DNA from: Mycobacterium pinniadriaticum
GTDB lineage: Bacteria > Actinomycetota > Actinomycetes > Mycobacteriales > Mycobacteriaceae
Direction of reading: 5' to 3'
DNA: 64,000 nucleotides
Assembly (NCBI RefSeq): GCF_026242045.1
Contig: NZ_JAPJDO010000020.1
Location: forward strand, 48,114-112,113
The translations under genes and the position numbers were made by a program. The stretch's first letter is position 1. Each line of letters opens with the position of its first letter. The notes under the pieces are model-generated. The model searched no databases. It saw only the letters and a list, made by a program, of their open reading frames with translations, and was not told the origin of the DNA. Shown one piece after another: positions 42,608 through 51,818 of the stretch.

Positions 42608-42962
42608 GGCTGTGAAGCATAGTCATCGGACCGCAGTCCGAATAGGGCTGAAACGGTCTGTTCACGCCTGGTCACGGCGTGTTCAATTCGAGCAGCACCG
42701 TTTACCGGTCCCGCAACGAGCAGCGTCACCGCCATGTCGGCGCCGAGCCTCGGTGGTCATCGCCTCGAGTCCGTGTACGGCCACGGCGACGGCGCCCACC
42801 TGCCGTTTGGTGACCGGTTGGGGTCCCGCGGCGTCCGCGGACGGGCGCCACGGCTTCTCAGCCATCCGCATCGCGGTCTCTGCATCGTCGGAATGGGTGA
42901 TAACGACCGGGGCGACCCGGTCCTGAGGTCAACCGCTGCACCGGCGTCCCTCTCCGACCGGC
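42608..42962. other. Intergenic stretch without a confident gene
   Basis: Between DoxX and the first polysaccharide gene. A minus-strand frame (about 42683-42940) starts after a stop and reads APVVITHSDDAETAM, then KPWRPSADAAGPQPVTKRQV; it looks somewhat protein-like but lacks a ribosome binding site and a recognised family. It could be a tiny gene or a remnant. Nothing else is visible. This is the left edge of the inserted polysaccharide block. Confidence 0.3.
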
Positions 42963-44222
42963 TCAAAGCGGGGGCGCGAAAGCGTCGTCGTAAGCCTCGA
43001 ACACCGCCTGGCGAGAGTAGGTCCGAAGAAAGTGGTCCCCGGCCTCGCGGGAAACCTCCGCGTTGCGGGCCGGAGAGGTCAGGGAACAGAGCAGGTCCGC
43101 GGTTTCGGCGGGGTCGTCGGCGACCAGGATGCCGGTTCCCGGCCCGCTGGCGATACCTTCGGCGCCGATTCGGCTTGAGACCACCGGCACCGACCGCCCG
43201 AGCGCCTCGAACACCTTGAGCTTGATACCGGAACCGAAGCGAAGCGGGTTGACGAGTGCGACCGCCTCGTTGAGCACTCCGTCCAGATCGGGAACGTAGC
43301 CCTCAACGGTGACACTGTCGGCCAATTCGGCCGCCTGTGCGAGCAGCGTCTGCCGTGCGTCGCGGCCGATCACCCGAAGCCGGGCATCGGGCAGCTGATC
43401 GAGCACCAGCGGCCACACATCCCGCAGGAAGGACTTCAACCCATCGTCGTTATGCGGCAACGACAGGAGCCCGATGAAGACGAACACCGGCACCCCCTGG
43501 TACCGCCTTCTGGCGGAAGTGGGGACGTTGACCAGGGGAGGCAGGCTCTGCACCCGGCCAACCGGCACTCCGGTGCGCCGGCTCAGCTTGTCGGCCTCCT
43601 CATCGTTGATTAGCAGGCAACGTCCGAAGGTGGTGGCCACCCTGTTCTCGCTTCGCGCGATGGCCGCCCGCTCGAGGCGAAGCAGCGCCGACTGGCTCTT
43701 GCGATGGGTGGCCAGTGGGTGCAGCCAGTGCGGAACGTGTTCGGCGAAGTTGCCGAGCGGGCTGACCTCGAGTTCGGGATAGAGCGCCGCGGCTTTCAGC
43801 ATCCGGTCATAGCGTTCCGAGAAGAGGTCGTCGAGATAGCAGATCTGGTGCCGTGCGACCCCATGGGGTACGTACTGCGCCATCCGGACCGTGTCATAGA
43901 CCTGAAGGCGAGGTTTGATGTCATCGAGAACGCGGTGCACGGCAGCTCGCGTGTCCCGGGAGCCCAAGAATGCCTCCTGCATGCTGGCCCGCCCGGTGAT
44001 CACCTTGGTGACGACGTTTCTCAGGATGTGTGCGCTGCTGGGGCCCGGCACACAGTGCAGCGTGACCGGGAACTCCCCGGGCGGTGGCTTTCCGATCTTG
44101 ATGTAGTGCACGTTGCTGGGACCGTTTCGGTCGGCGAAGTAGTCGAGGAATCCGGCGAGGACGACCTTCTTGCCGGCATCGGTGGGGTACGGGTCCACGG
44201 CACTGATCAGCGCAACCGACAC
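42963..44222 (-). CDS. Glycosyltransferase, GT-B fold (group 1/GT4-like)
   Basis: A 419-residue glycosyltransferase. VALISAVDPYPTDAGKKVVL is a typical GT-B N-terminal start. The C-terminal domain has VFIGLLSLPHNDDGLKSF, VTVEGYVPDLDGVLNEA and LRFGSGIKLKVFEALGRSVP, with the nucleotide-sugar-binding Glu region. I placed the start at GTG 44222 because GAGGA precedes it and the protein then starts at the GT-B strand; an open frame to 44435 would overlap the divergent flippase. Donor and acceptor sugars cannot be told. It is the only minus-strand gene on the left side of the polysaccharide cluster. Confidence 0.82.
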   Translation of the reverse strand: MSVALISAVDPYPTDAGKKVVLAGFLDYFADRNGPSNVHYIKIGKPPPGEFPVTLHCVPGPSSAHILRNVVTKVITGRASMQEAFLGSRDTRAAVHRVLDDIKPRLQVYDTVRMAQYVPHGVARHQICYLDDLFSERYDRMLKAAALYPELEVSPLGNFAEHVPHWLHPLATHRKSQSALLRLERAAIARSENRVATTFGRCLLINDEEADKLSRRTGVPVGRVQSLPPLVNVPTSARRRYQGVPVFVFIGLLSLPHNDDGLKSFLRDVWPLVLDQLPDARLRVIGRDARQTLLAQAAELADSVTVEGYVPDLDGVLNEAVALVNPLRFGSGIKLKVFEALGRSVPVVSSRIGAEGIASGPGTGILVADDPAETADLLCSLTSPARNAEVSREAGDHFLRTYSRQAVFEAYDDAFAPPL

Positions 44223-44365
44223 CGCGACATCCTCGCACGGGTTTTTCACGACGCGGAGGAAGATCGCCGGCCCCGGCAGCGTCCGGATTGAAAGGCGGGC
44301 CTGTACCTTCTCCGGAAGGAGCAGGCCTGGAAGCGCGACGTCGCGCCATTCGCTGGGGGTGTGTT

Positions 44366-45904
44366 GTGACAGGGTCGGAGCCGAGGGACGGGCCCGCAAC
44401 AGCCGGTTCTGGCGGGGACGGGTCCGTTTCAACACCCTCGACTGGCCGGCAGACTATATGGAACTACCTGATCTTCGCGTTGAGTAAGAGTTCGACGCTG
44501 CTGATGACCGTAGTCGTCGCGAGGATGCTGACTCCCACCGAATTCGGCATCTTCGCGTTGGCGGTATTGGTGGTCAACCTGTTTGACTATGTCAAGGATC
44601 TGGGCGTCGCAGCCGCCCTGGTACAGAACCAGCGGGACTGGCGCCTGCTCGCGCCGACGGGCCTGACGCTATCCGTACTATTCGGGCTTCTGGCCAGCGG
44701 CGCGCTGGCCGCCGCTGCCGGTCCGGCCGCGAGCGCTCTCGGCCACGCCGAGCTCACCGGGCTGATCAGGGTTCTTGCGATAAGTTTGGCGATCTCCGCG
44801 CTGAGCACCATTCCGGCGGCGTGGTTGCGACGGTCGATGAACTTCTCGGCCCGGCTGGTACCGGAATTCGCCGGAGCGGTAGTCAAGGCTGGCCTGACCA
44901 TCGGACTCGCCGCCGCGGGATTCGGCGTCTGGAGCCTCGCTTACGGCCAATTGGCCGCCGTTGTGATCATGACGGTCCTCTACTGGGCGGTGGCCCACAC
45001 CCGCCCGGCGTTCGCTTTCGATGGCACGGTGTCACGCGAACTCGTTCGTTTCGGGTTGCCGGTAACCGCTGTCACGCTGTTGGCCTATGCCATCTACAAC
45101 GTCGACTACCTTGCAATCGGTGAGCGTCTAGGAGCCACGGACCTTGGGTTGTACACGCTGGCATACCGGATTCCCGAACTATTGGTGCTCAATCTGTGCG
45201 TGGTGGTCAGCGAGGTGCTGTTCAGTGCGTTGTCTCAGCTACAGAGCGACCGCGACTCACTGACCGCGCACTACATGCAGGCGCTGACCGTCGTGTTCGC
45301 TCTGACGGCCCCTCTTGGCATCGGCCTTGCAGTCGCGGCGGGTCCGTTGGTGGAGACCCTCTACGGCGGTGACTACGCTGCCTCGGCCCCCATCCTGTCG
45401 GTTCTGGCCATCTACACTGCGGTGTACTCGGCTTCCTTCCACGCCGGGGACGTCTTTAAGGCGCTCGGTCGCCCGGGTTTGCTGACGGCGATAAACGCTG
45501 GAAAGCTCGTCGTTCTCGTCGGCCCCATCTGGTGGGCCGCAGGGCACAGCGCACTGATGGTCGCCTGGGCACTGTTAGGGGTCGAGTTGCTGCACTTCGC
45601 GGTGCGTATGGCGGTGCTGCACGGCCTGACGGGTACTCGGTGGGCTGCTGTTGCCGGTGCACTGCTGCGCCCCGCGGCCGCCGCGGCGCCGATGGGCCTT
45701 GTTTTGTTGGGATTGGGCTGGTGGATGGACAGTTGGGCGGCACCGGCCGAACTCGCGGTCCTGATTGGCGTCGGTCTATGCACATACTGCGCCGTACTAC
45801 GATTCACTGCACCGGCGCTCGCCAAGTCGGCGTACGGCGTGATCCGGCGCCGACTGTTTTCCTCCGGGGCGCCGACATCGACGACGGCGAAAGAGGGATC
45901 ATGA
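44366..45904 (+). CDS. Polysaccharide flippase (Wzx/PST family)
   Basis: A 512-residue membrane protein with about 12-14 hydrophobic helices and the PST-family N-terminus: WNYLIFALSKSSTLLMTVVV, then ARMLTPTEFGIFALAVL and DLGVAAALVQ. It should flip lipid-linked repeat units from the cytoplasmic to the outer face of the membrane. The start is placed at GTG 44366, with GGGGGTG a few bases before; longer open frame to 44288 is possible. The stop overlaps the next ATG (ATGA), the first of a chain of four-base overlaps linking this cluster. Confidence 0.87.
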   Translation: MTGSEPRDGPATAGSGGDGSVSTPSTGRQTIWNYLIFALSKSSTLLMTVVVARMLTPTEFGIFALAVLVVNLFDYVKDLGVAAALVQNQRDWRLLAPTGLTLSVLFGLLASGALAAAAGPAASALGHAELTGLIRVLAISLAISALSTIPAAWLRRSMNFSARLVPEFAGAVVKAGLTIGLAAAGFGVWSLAYGQLAAVVIMTVLYWAVAHTRPAFAFDGTVSRELVRFGLPVTAVTLLAYAIYNVDYLAIGERLGATDLGLYTLAYRIPELLVLNLCVVVSEVLFSALSQLQSDRDSLTAHYMQALTVVFALTAPLGIGLAVAAGPLVETLYGGDYAASAPILSVLAIYTAVYSASFHAGDVFKALGRPGLLTAINAGKLVVLVGPIWWAAGHSALMVAWALLGVELLHFAVRMAVLHGLTGTRWAAVAGALLRPAAAAAPMGLVLLGLGWWMDSWAAPAELAVLIGVGLCTYCAVLRFTAPALAKSAYGVIRRRLFSSGAPTSTTAKEGS

Positions 45905-46542
45905 CCAAGCGTCGAATCACCATAGTGGTCGTTGCGGTGATCGGTGCCGTCCTTGGAGCGGTGCTCGGCGTGCTCGCCGCGCCGAAACCCAGTCGATTTG
46001 TGGCTTCAGCAAACGTCGCATTCCTCCCAGGGCCCGACCTGACTACGGTCGAAGCCTCGAACTTCTGGGAGGTCCTCACCCGAGGGCAGATCACCCGGAC
46101 CGCTGCCATCGTATACAACGACGCGCGCTGGCTGACACCGGCAGCCGATGCCGCCAAGGTTCCGATCGGCGAACTGACCCTCATGGCGGCGGCGGTGCCC
46201 GAAACCACGATGCTAACGGTCACGGTGACAGCCAACTCGGCCGCCGCCGCGGAGGCGGCGCTGAACAGCGTCCTCGTCACCGCCACCCCCGAGGTGAGTT
46301 CATTGGCCGCCCCGTACTTCGTGAAGGTGCTGTGGCCGCCCAAGAACAGTGCCTATCCAGAGGCCACACCCGGCCCGATGCAGGTCGGGGCGGCCGGAGG
46401 GCTCGGGGGCCTATTGGTAGGCGCGGGCGTCGGGTGGTTCGTTGCACGCCGGCGATACGGCCGGCGGCTCGCTGACTTCTCCCCGGGGGCCCTCCTGCCC
46501 GACGCCGATAGAGACGGCGCTGCCACCCAAGCGCACCCGTGA
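45901..46542 (+). CDS. Wzz-like polysaccharide co-polymerase
   Basis: A 213-residue protein: N-terminal membrane helix (ITIVVVAVIGAVLGAVLGVL), an extracytoplasmic alpha/beta region (about residues 30-165), and a second helix (VGAAGGLGGLLVGAGVGWFV) with an Arg-rich cytoplasmic tail. This is the two-helix Wzz/chain-length-determinant layout, but short and without a tyrosine-kinase domain or a fused kinase. It probably sets chain length together with the polymerase that follows with a GTGA overlap. A Pro/Asn segment (LWPPKNSAYPEATPGP) before helix 2 is the typical Wzz proline-rich motif. Confidence 0.78.
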   Translation: MTKRRITIVVVAVIGAVLGAVLGVLAAPKPSRFVASANVAFLPGPDLTTVEASNFWEVLTRGQITRTAAIVYNDARWLTPAADAAKVPIGELTLMAAAVPETTMLTVTVTANSAAAAEAALNSVLVTATPEVSSLAAPYFVKVLWPPKNSAYPEATPGPMQVGAAGGLGGLLVGAGVGWFVARRRYGRRLADFSPGALLPDADRDGAATQAHP

Positions 46543-48554
46543 CCGATCCGCCCCGAGCACGGTCGCGCGAGCTTGCGATGCTCGTCGTCGTCGGGGGGAT
46601 CGCCGAATTCGGGGCGCTGACGATGCTGGGATCACGCAGCCCACTGCTGCTGGTCCTCGCGCCGATCGGAATGATTGCGCTCGTTGTCGCGGCGAGGCGG
46701 CCCCTGCTGGCGCTGTCGATCATGGTAGTCGTCGAGTTCACCAATTTGTCCGGGCTGGTCGGGGCGCGCAGCGGACTCCCCATTTTCCCGGCCTCGCTCA
46801 TGCTGGGGGTGCTGGCCGTCGCGCTGGCGTTGCGTGATCCACACGCTAGGGGGCGGCTCAACTCGTGGACCGTCCTCTGCTGCGGTTTTTTGGCCGTCTT
46901 CCTGGCCACCCAGCTGGTTGCGACGATAGGAAGCGTCGACCCAGGGGCATCCTTTGCGGGCATGTACCGCCTGACCGTGGACTGCGTGTTCATCGTGGTG
47001 GTGTTGGCGTTGGTCCAGATCACCGGGCGGCCCTGGACGGTGGCCACCGTCATCGTGGTCACGCTGGCTGCCATATCTGCCCTCACCGTGATCGACGAGG
47101 TTTTCTTCGGCGGTACTGCATCCTTCGGAGGACTGTCGACGGTGACGACGGCATCGGGGGAGGGGATCACCACCCTGCGCTACGGAGGCCCCCTCCCTGA
47201 CTCCAATTTCTGGGGCCGGCATCTGGTGATGGGATTGCCGATGTCCGCCGCGCTGTTGACACGGGCGCTGCGCTTCCGGCGGCCGCCGGCCATCGCGGCG
47301 TGGGTGGCGGTGCTGCTGATCCTTCTCGCCGGCACCTATCTGACGCAGTCCCGCGGAACGTTTTTGGCTGCCGGTGCGGCGATACTCGTGTGGTTCGCGG
47401 CTGCCGAACGGCCGGTGCGGCGATGGAGCCTGCTGATGCTGCCTGCGGGACTGGCGGTTTTTCTGGTACCCGGCATCGGCAACCGGCTGGTGGCCGCCCT
47501 CGATGATGTTCTGCGGGCTAAAGAGCACAGCAACGTCGACCCGTCGGTCCTGGGGCGGCTCGCCGCCCAGCAGGAGGCGTGGGCGATGTTCGGCGAACGC
47601 CCGGTGTTCGGATTCGGCCCGGCGACCTTTCCGGAACAGGTGATCCAGTTCGCCGGCCGCGTCGCCATCGCGGTCCGGGAACCGACGAACGCCCCGCACA
47701 ACCTTTATGCTGAGCTTGCCGCAGAGTCCGGCGTCGTCGGTCTGCTCGGCTGGGCAGTGGTGGTAATCGGATTCATCATGGTGGCCGTGCTCGGAGTCAT
47801 GGCCTGCCCGCATCCGCGGGATCGGATCCTCGCGGCTGCGGTATGTGCGGCAATCGTAGCGTGGTCGGTGGGCAGCATCGGGCTGCATTTGGCCTATTTC
47901 CGGACTTTCGGAGTGGTTCTGGCACTCGCGGCCGGGGTGGTTCCCATCTGGCCCGTGCCGGCCGAGCCCTTACGCAGACTGGCTCGTGGCGTCATCGCCT
48001 GGAGCGCGGCCGGGCTGGTGGGAACCACGGCGTCTCTGGGCTGCCTATGGGCGACCGGTTCCATGGTCGTCACCGCCAGTCAGGCGGTGACGCTGGTTCC
48101 GGCCGGGCCGATTGACGGTTGGTACTCCTACGCTTTGGACGTCCGCTCCAGGATCGAACAGCTCTACACGTTCGCGATACTGCTCGAGGAAACCGGGTCC
48201 AACGTCCAGGTCGTCGCCGACCCGGTGCGTGGCGTGCTGACGTTCAGCGCCATGGCCGAGACACCGGACCAGGCCCGCGACGAAATCCAGGTCGCCGTCG
48301 CCCATGCGGATTCCGCGTTGCACGGCGCAATCGGATATCAGCAGTACTACCTGTACAACGTCGGCAGCATGACCATCACCCGCTCACGAGTCGACACGGC
48401 GCCCGCATTCGTCGGGGCTCTCGGGGTGGGTGCCGCTACTGTGATCGTGACCGGTGTGCTGCTGCTTCGGGCGCAGACCAGATGGCGCATACACGGTTTG
48501 GTCGGCCGACCTGCGACACAGGAGTCACCATCGGTACCAAGTCTGAATCGATAG
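46539..48554 (+). CDS. Wzy/O-antigen-ligase-type polymerase with C-terminal Wzz-like region
   Basis: A 671-residue protein. About residues 1-490 form 10-12 membrane helices with the Wzy/WaaL outer loop: LTQSRGTFLAA, a FGFGPATFPEQ stretch, and APHNLYAELAAESGVVGLLGW. The last 180 residues look different: a helix, an extracytoplasmic domain (DVRSRIEQLYTFAILLEE and on to GYQQYYLYNVGSM) and a final helix with a basic tail, much like a Wzz protein. I infer a polymerase fused to its own length regulator. GTG 46539 overlaps the previous TGA. The glycosyltransferase downstream overlaps its 3' end. Confidence 0.8.
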   Translation: MTDPPRARSRELAMLVVVGGIAEFGALTMLGSRSPLLLVLAPIGMIALVVAARRPLLALSIMVVVEFTNLSGLVGARSGLPIFPASLMLGVLAVALALRDPHARGRLNSWTVLCCGFLAVFLATQLVATIGSVDPGASFAGMYRLTVDCVFIVVVLALVQITGRPWTVATVIVVTLAAISALTVIDEVFFGGTASFGGLSTVTTASGEGITTLRYGGPLPDSNFWGRHLVMGLPMSAALLTRALRFRRPPAIAAWVAVLLILLAGTYLTQSRGTFLAAGAAILVWFAAAERPVRRWSLLMLPAGLAVFLVPGIGNRLVAALDDVLRAKEHSNVDPSVLGRLAAQQEAWAMFGERPVFGFGPATFPEQVIQFAGRVAIAVREPTNAPHNLYAELAAESGVVGLLGWAVVVIGFIMVAVLGVMACPHPRDRILAAAVCAAIVAWSVGSIGLHLAYFRTFGVVLALAAGVVPIWPVPAEPLRRLARGVIAWSAAGLVGTTASLGCLWATGSMVVTASQAVTLVPAGPIDGWYSYALDVRSRIEQLYTFAILLEETGSNVQVVADPVRGVLTFSAMAETPDQARDEIQVAVAHADSALHGAIGYQQYYLYNVGSMTITRSRVDTAPAFVGALGVGAATVIVTGVLLLRAQTRWRIHGLVGRPATQESPSVPSLNR

Positions 48555-49711
48555 TCCTCGTTGAGCTTTCGCCGTCCGGGGGACTGTTTCAGTTCGCCTT
48601 TGAACTCGGCAGTGCGTTGGCCGAACGCGGTCTGCGGGTCGAACTCTGGACCGGCCCCGAACCCGAATTGGTCTCGGCTCAGCCGGGCTTCACCGTCCGG
48701 CCCGTGCTGCCGACATGGCACCCCGGGGACACCGAAGTGCGATCCCGTCTGTTTCGGTTGGCACGACGGGCGCTGCGGGCAGCCCAGTTGATCGTCGCCT
48801 GGGTGGTGCTCAGTGTGCGATTGCTGGTGGCCCGGCCGTGCGCGGTGCTGTGGTCACAGTGGCGATTCGCCTTCGAACCGGTGTTTGTCGTCGTCCTGTC
48901 GACGGTATTGCGCTCCACCATTTTCGGGATCGTTGCGCATGAACCGGTCCCCCGGTCGGACGCCAAGGACACCAGCATTCCGAAGACGGGCGGGCTTTTG
49001 ACTCGGACCTTCCGCGCTGCCTGGCAGCGGTTGGATGTGGCCTTTGTGCTCGGCCCGCGGACCCGTGAGCTCGCGGTCTCGTACTGGCAGCCGCGGTGTC
49101 CGGTCCACGTCATCCCGCACGGTGCAGAGCCAGGGATGCGCGGAGGAGCGCAGGTGCGCCCGATCACCGAGACCGGGCCAGTGGCGCTGTTCTTCGGAGT
49201 GTGGTCCAAATACAAGGGGCTCGAGTTGTTGTTGGACGCGTTCGAGCGGGTGAGAGCTGAGCTACCGGAGTCCCGACTGGTGTTGGCGGGGGCTGTAGGT
49301 GCCGATATCGACGTGGATGCGGTGTTGGATCGCGCTCGTCGAATCGGCAACGTCGAGGCGCGTCCTGGCTACGTGCCGATCGAGGAGGTGGCTCCACTGT
49401 TCGATTCCGCGCGGGTGGTGGTGACCCCGTACATAAGGGCCACCCAGAGCGGCGTTGCCCATCTGGCCTACACCTTCGGCCGGCCCGTGATCGCCAGTGC
49501 CATCGGAGACCTGCCGGAGGTAATCCAGGACGGTGTGACGGGACTGCTGGTGGACGCCGGTGACGTGGAGGGGCTCGCTCGGGCGATGGTGCGGCTCCTC
49601 GAAGACCCACACCTGGCCGCCAGACTGGGGTCGGCAGGCGAGAAGAGCGTCGACGACGCGTGGGCTGTCGCGGCAGCCCGGGTCGCCGGGGCACTGGCCG
49701 AGGTGGCATGA
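48482..49711 (+). CDS. Glycosyltransferase, GT-B fold (GT4-like)
   Basis: A GT-B glycosyltransferase of about 409 residues. IVLVELSPSGGLFQFAFELG is the N-terminal substrate strand; the C-terminal domain has ALFFGVWSKYKGLELLLDAF and YIRATQSGVAHLAYTFGRPVI, with the donor-site GVAHLAYTFGRP region. The only standard start upstream of the conserved domain is ATG 48482, deep inside the polymerase gene and with no good ribosome binding site. A strong AGGAG lies five bases before an in-frame ATC at 48530. The start is thus uncertain. The stop overlaps the next candidate ATG (ATGA at 49708). Confidence 0.8.
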   Translation: MAHTRFGRPTCDTGVTIGTKSESIVLVELSPSGGLFQFAFELGSALAERGLRVELWTGPEPELVSAQPGFTVRPVLPTWHPGDTEVRSRLFRLARRALRAAQLIVAWVVLSVRLLVARPCAVLWSQWRFAFEPVFVVVLSTVLRSTIFGIVAHEPVPRSDAKDTSIPKTGGLLTRTFRAAWQRLDVAFVLGPRTRELAVSYWQPRCPVHVIPHGAEPGMRGGAQVRPITETGPVALFFGVWSKYKGLELLLDAFERVRAELPESRLVLAGAVGADIDVDAVLDRARRIGNVEARPGYVPIEEVAPLFDSARVVVTPYIRATQSGVAHLAYTFGRPVIASAIGDLPEVIQDGVTGLLVDAGDVEGLARAMVRLLEDPHLAARLGSAGEKSVDDAWAVAAARVAGALAEVA

Positions 49712-49734
49712 GCCGCTGCAAACGAGGGATACCG

Positions 49735-50673
49735 ATGGCCATCACCGCCCGGGGAGCACAGGTGGTCGGTGCGGTCCTGGCCGCTGTCGTGGTGAGCGGG
49801 CTGGGAGGCTGCACGTCCGCGCCGGTCTCCGGGACGCTGAGCAGCCCATTCGCGTCCTCAAGCCCGTGGCGCCAGGTGATCCCGGCGGACGCGTCGGTCG
49901 ATCCGGACAGTGCGGTGATGATCGCCGCCGTGCAGCCCCGGCCTGGGTTGTTCGCCAACCTGGTGGAATTCGGCATCCCGATCTACGGTGCCGACAAGTA
50001 CACGCCCACCCATGAGGTCAGCTGCATCGAGGTCAACTACGGTGTGTGCCCATTCGCCGGCTGGCCAGTCGCCATTCCGGATGACGCGAAGCCCAATTCC
50101 GGCTCCGACGGCGCCCTGGTGACCGTCGACGAGTCCAGCGGTGTCGTCTTCGAATTCTGGCGAGCGGCCAAGAAGGGCGAAACCTGGTCAACGGCCTTCG
50201 CCGCCGTTAACAGCCTGCACGGATCCGGTTGGGGAGGAGCGGCCACCGGGTCGGGTGCATCCCGGCTCGCCGGCGTGGTGCGCATCGCCGAGATCGCCAA
50301 GGGAGAGATCCCGCATGCATTGGCACTGCAATCCGACAACGCCTGCACGACGTTCCGACCGCCGGCGCTGAAGAGTGACGGCCACTCGACCCGCGACGAT
50401 TGCATTCCGGAGGGGGCCCTTCTGCAACTCGACCCTTCGCTGGATCTGAATGCATTGAACCTCACACCCGGAGAGAGGGCGGTCGCGACAGCGATGCAGC
50501 GCTACGGCGGTTACTTGATGGACGTCGCGGCGACGCCGCTGAGCGTCAGCTTCGAGCTTGACCGGGACGCGGCTCCCGGCACTGTCGGCAAGACCTATGC
50601 CGACGCAGGCTTCCGCTGGGATTACGACGCGATGGAACATGTCCCGTGGGACAAGCTCAGGGTGCTGAAGTGA
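49735..50673 (+). CDS. Lipoprotein with uncharacterised secreted domain (shared with the 55143 gene)
   Basis: A 312-residue lipoprotein: signal (VVGAVLAAVVVSGLGGC, lipobox LGGC, Cys near 26), then one globular domain. Marker segments are GSDGALVTVDESSGVVFEFW, IPHALALQ, LTPGERAVATAMQRYGGYLM and RWDYDAMEHVPWDKLRVL. The same segments recur in order in the large exported protein at 55143-57227. The role is unknown; its place between glycosyltransferases suggests binding or trimming of the polysaccharide at the cell surface. ATG 49735 follows GAGGG; ATG 49708, overlapping the preceding stop, is an alternative. The next gene overlaps by GTGA. Confidence 0.8.
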   Translation: MAITARGAQVVGAVLAAVVVSGLGGCTSAPVSGTLSSPFASSSPWRQVIPADASVDPDSAVMIAAVQPRPGLFANLVEFGIPIYGADKYTPTHEVSCIEVNYGVCPFAGWPVAIPDDAKPNSGSDGALVTVDESSGVVFEFWRAAKKGETWSTAFAAVNSLHGSGWGGAATGSGASRLAGVVRIAEIAKGEIPHALALQSDNACTTFRPPALKSDGHSTRDDCIPEGALLQLDPSLDLNALNLTPGERAVATAMQRYGGYLMDVAATPLSVSFELDRDAAPGTVGKTYADAGFRWDYDAMEHVPWDKLRVLK

Positions 50674-51818
50674 CGCCCGGTATCCGGGCTCTCGTGCTCA
50701 TCGACGCCTTCCGCATGGGCGGCGCGGAAACCCTGCTGGCACCGATGATCGTGGCCTCCCGCGACACGGATGTCGCCATGGACGTGATGAGCGTGTCGCC
50801 GGCGGCGTGGAATTCCGAGAAGACGATGACGATCTTGGCCGAGGCGGGGATCGCTACCTACTCACTCGGCATACGCCGGTTGCTCGACCCTGTTGCGCTA
50901 CCCCGGTTGGCCGGGGCAATCCGGCGGGGCCACTACGACGTCGTGCACGCGCATCTGGAGATGGCGATGACGCTCGCGGTTCCAGCGGCGCGGCTGGTGC
51001 GACGGCCGGCGGTGTGTACGTTCCACCATGTGGCGCGTCCCCTGGAGGGTCGGGCGGCGTGGCGCGAGCGCCTGGCGGTCGAGGCAGCGACCCGTTCCCG
51101 CCGCGCACTGTTCGTGTCGGAGGCCTCGCTCCGTTCGTTCGCCGAGACGTACCGTCCGCGGGCCGTGCCGGCCAACTGGGAGGTCATGCACAATGGCATC
51201 GACATCTCGAATTTCGCCCCGGGCGATTGTGATCCGAGATTGCGGGCCGAGCTGGGGGGCGGCACCGACGGTCCGATCGTGGTGCTGCCTGCCGCATTCC
51301 GTGATTTCAAGGGCATCCCGGTGGCGATCAGGGCCTGGCCGCTGGTCAGGCGGCGGTTCCCCGGCGCGGTGTTGGCTCTGACCGGCGGTGGTGAGGCCGA
51401 GGAGGAACTGCGCCGACTCGTCGCCGAGCTGGAACTGGCCGAATCGGTGATCTTCGCGGGCGTGCGCACCGACATGCCCGCCGTCTACCGCGCCGCCGAC
51501 GTCGTGCTGCTGCCCTCCACCCACGGTGAGAACCTCCCCACCGTGCTGATCGAGGCCTCGGCGACGGGGCGTGCCATCGCGGCCTCCCGAATCGGCGGGA
51601 TCCCCGACATCGTGCTCGATGGCAGAACGGGACTGCTCTTCGAGCCGGGTTCGGAGCAGGGGCTGGCCGACGCGGTCTGCCGGCTCGCCGGTGACCCCGA
51701 CCTCCGCCGGAATCTCGGGGCGGCGGCCGGTGAGCGGGCGCGAGAGGAATTCTCGGCCGCCGCCTGGATGCGACGGCTGCGCTCGACGTACCTCGAGGCG
51801 ATGGGCCCTCGCCGGTGA
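50670..51818 (+). CDS. Glycosyltransferase, GT4 family
   Basis: A 382-residue GT4-type enzyme. The N-terminal LVLIDAFRMGGAETLLAPM has the glycine-rich GGAE acceptor loop. The donor domain has VLPAAFRDFKGIPVAIRAW, VIFAGVRTDMPAVYRAADV, and STHGENLPTVLIEASATGR, whose two Glu residues form the E-x7-E motif of retaining GT4 enzymes. GTG 50670 overlaps the preceding TGA, and its own stop overlaps the next GTG (GTGA). It likely adds one sugar of the repeat unit. Confidence 0.9.
   Translation: MTPGIRALVLIDAFRMGGAETLLAPMIVASRDTDVAMDVMSVSPAAWNSEKTMTILAEAGIATYSLGIRRLLDPVALPRLAGAIRRGHYDVVHAHLEMAMTLAVPAARLVRRPAVCTFHHVARPLEGRAAWRERLAVEAATRSRRALFVSEASLRSFAETYRPRAVPANWEVMHNGIDISNFAPGDCDPRLRAELGGGTDGPIVVLPAAFRDFKGIPVAIRAWPLVRRRFPGAVLALTGGGEAEEELRRLVAELELAESVIFAGVRTDMPAVYRAADVVLLPSTHGENLPTVLIEASATGRAIAASRIGGIPDIVLDGRTGLLFEPGSEQGLADAVCRLAGDPDLRRNLGAAAGERAREEFSAAAWMRRLRSTYLEAMGPRR

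Noticed and set aside
42734..43219. A 161-residue plus-strand frame left of the polysaccharide cluster
   Set aside because: Low-complexity Arg/Pro-rich translation, overlaps the glycosyltransferase 3' end, no ribosome site.
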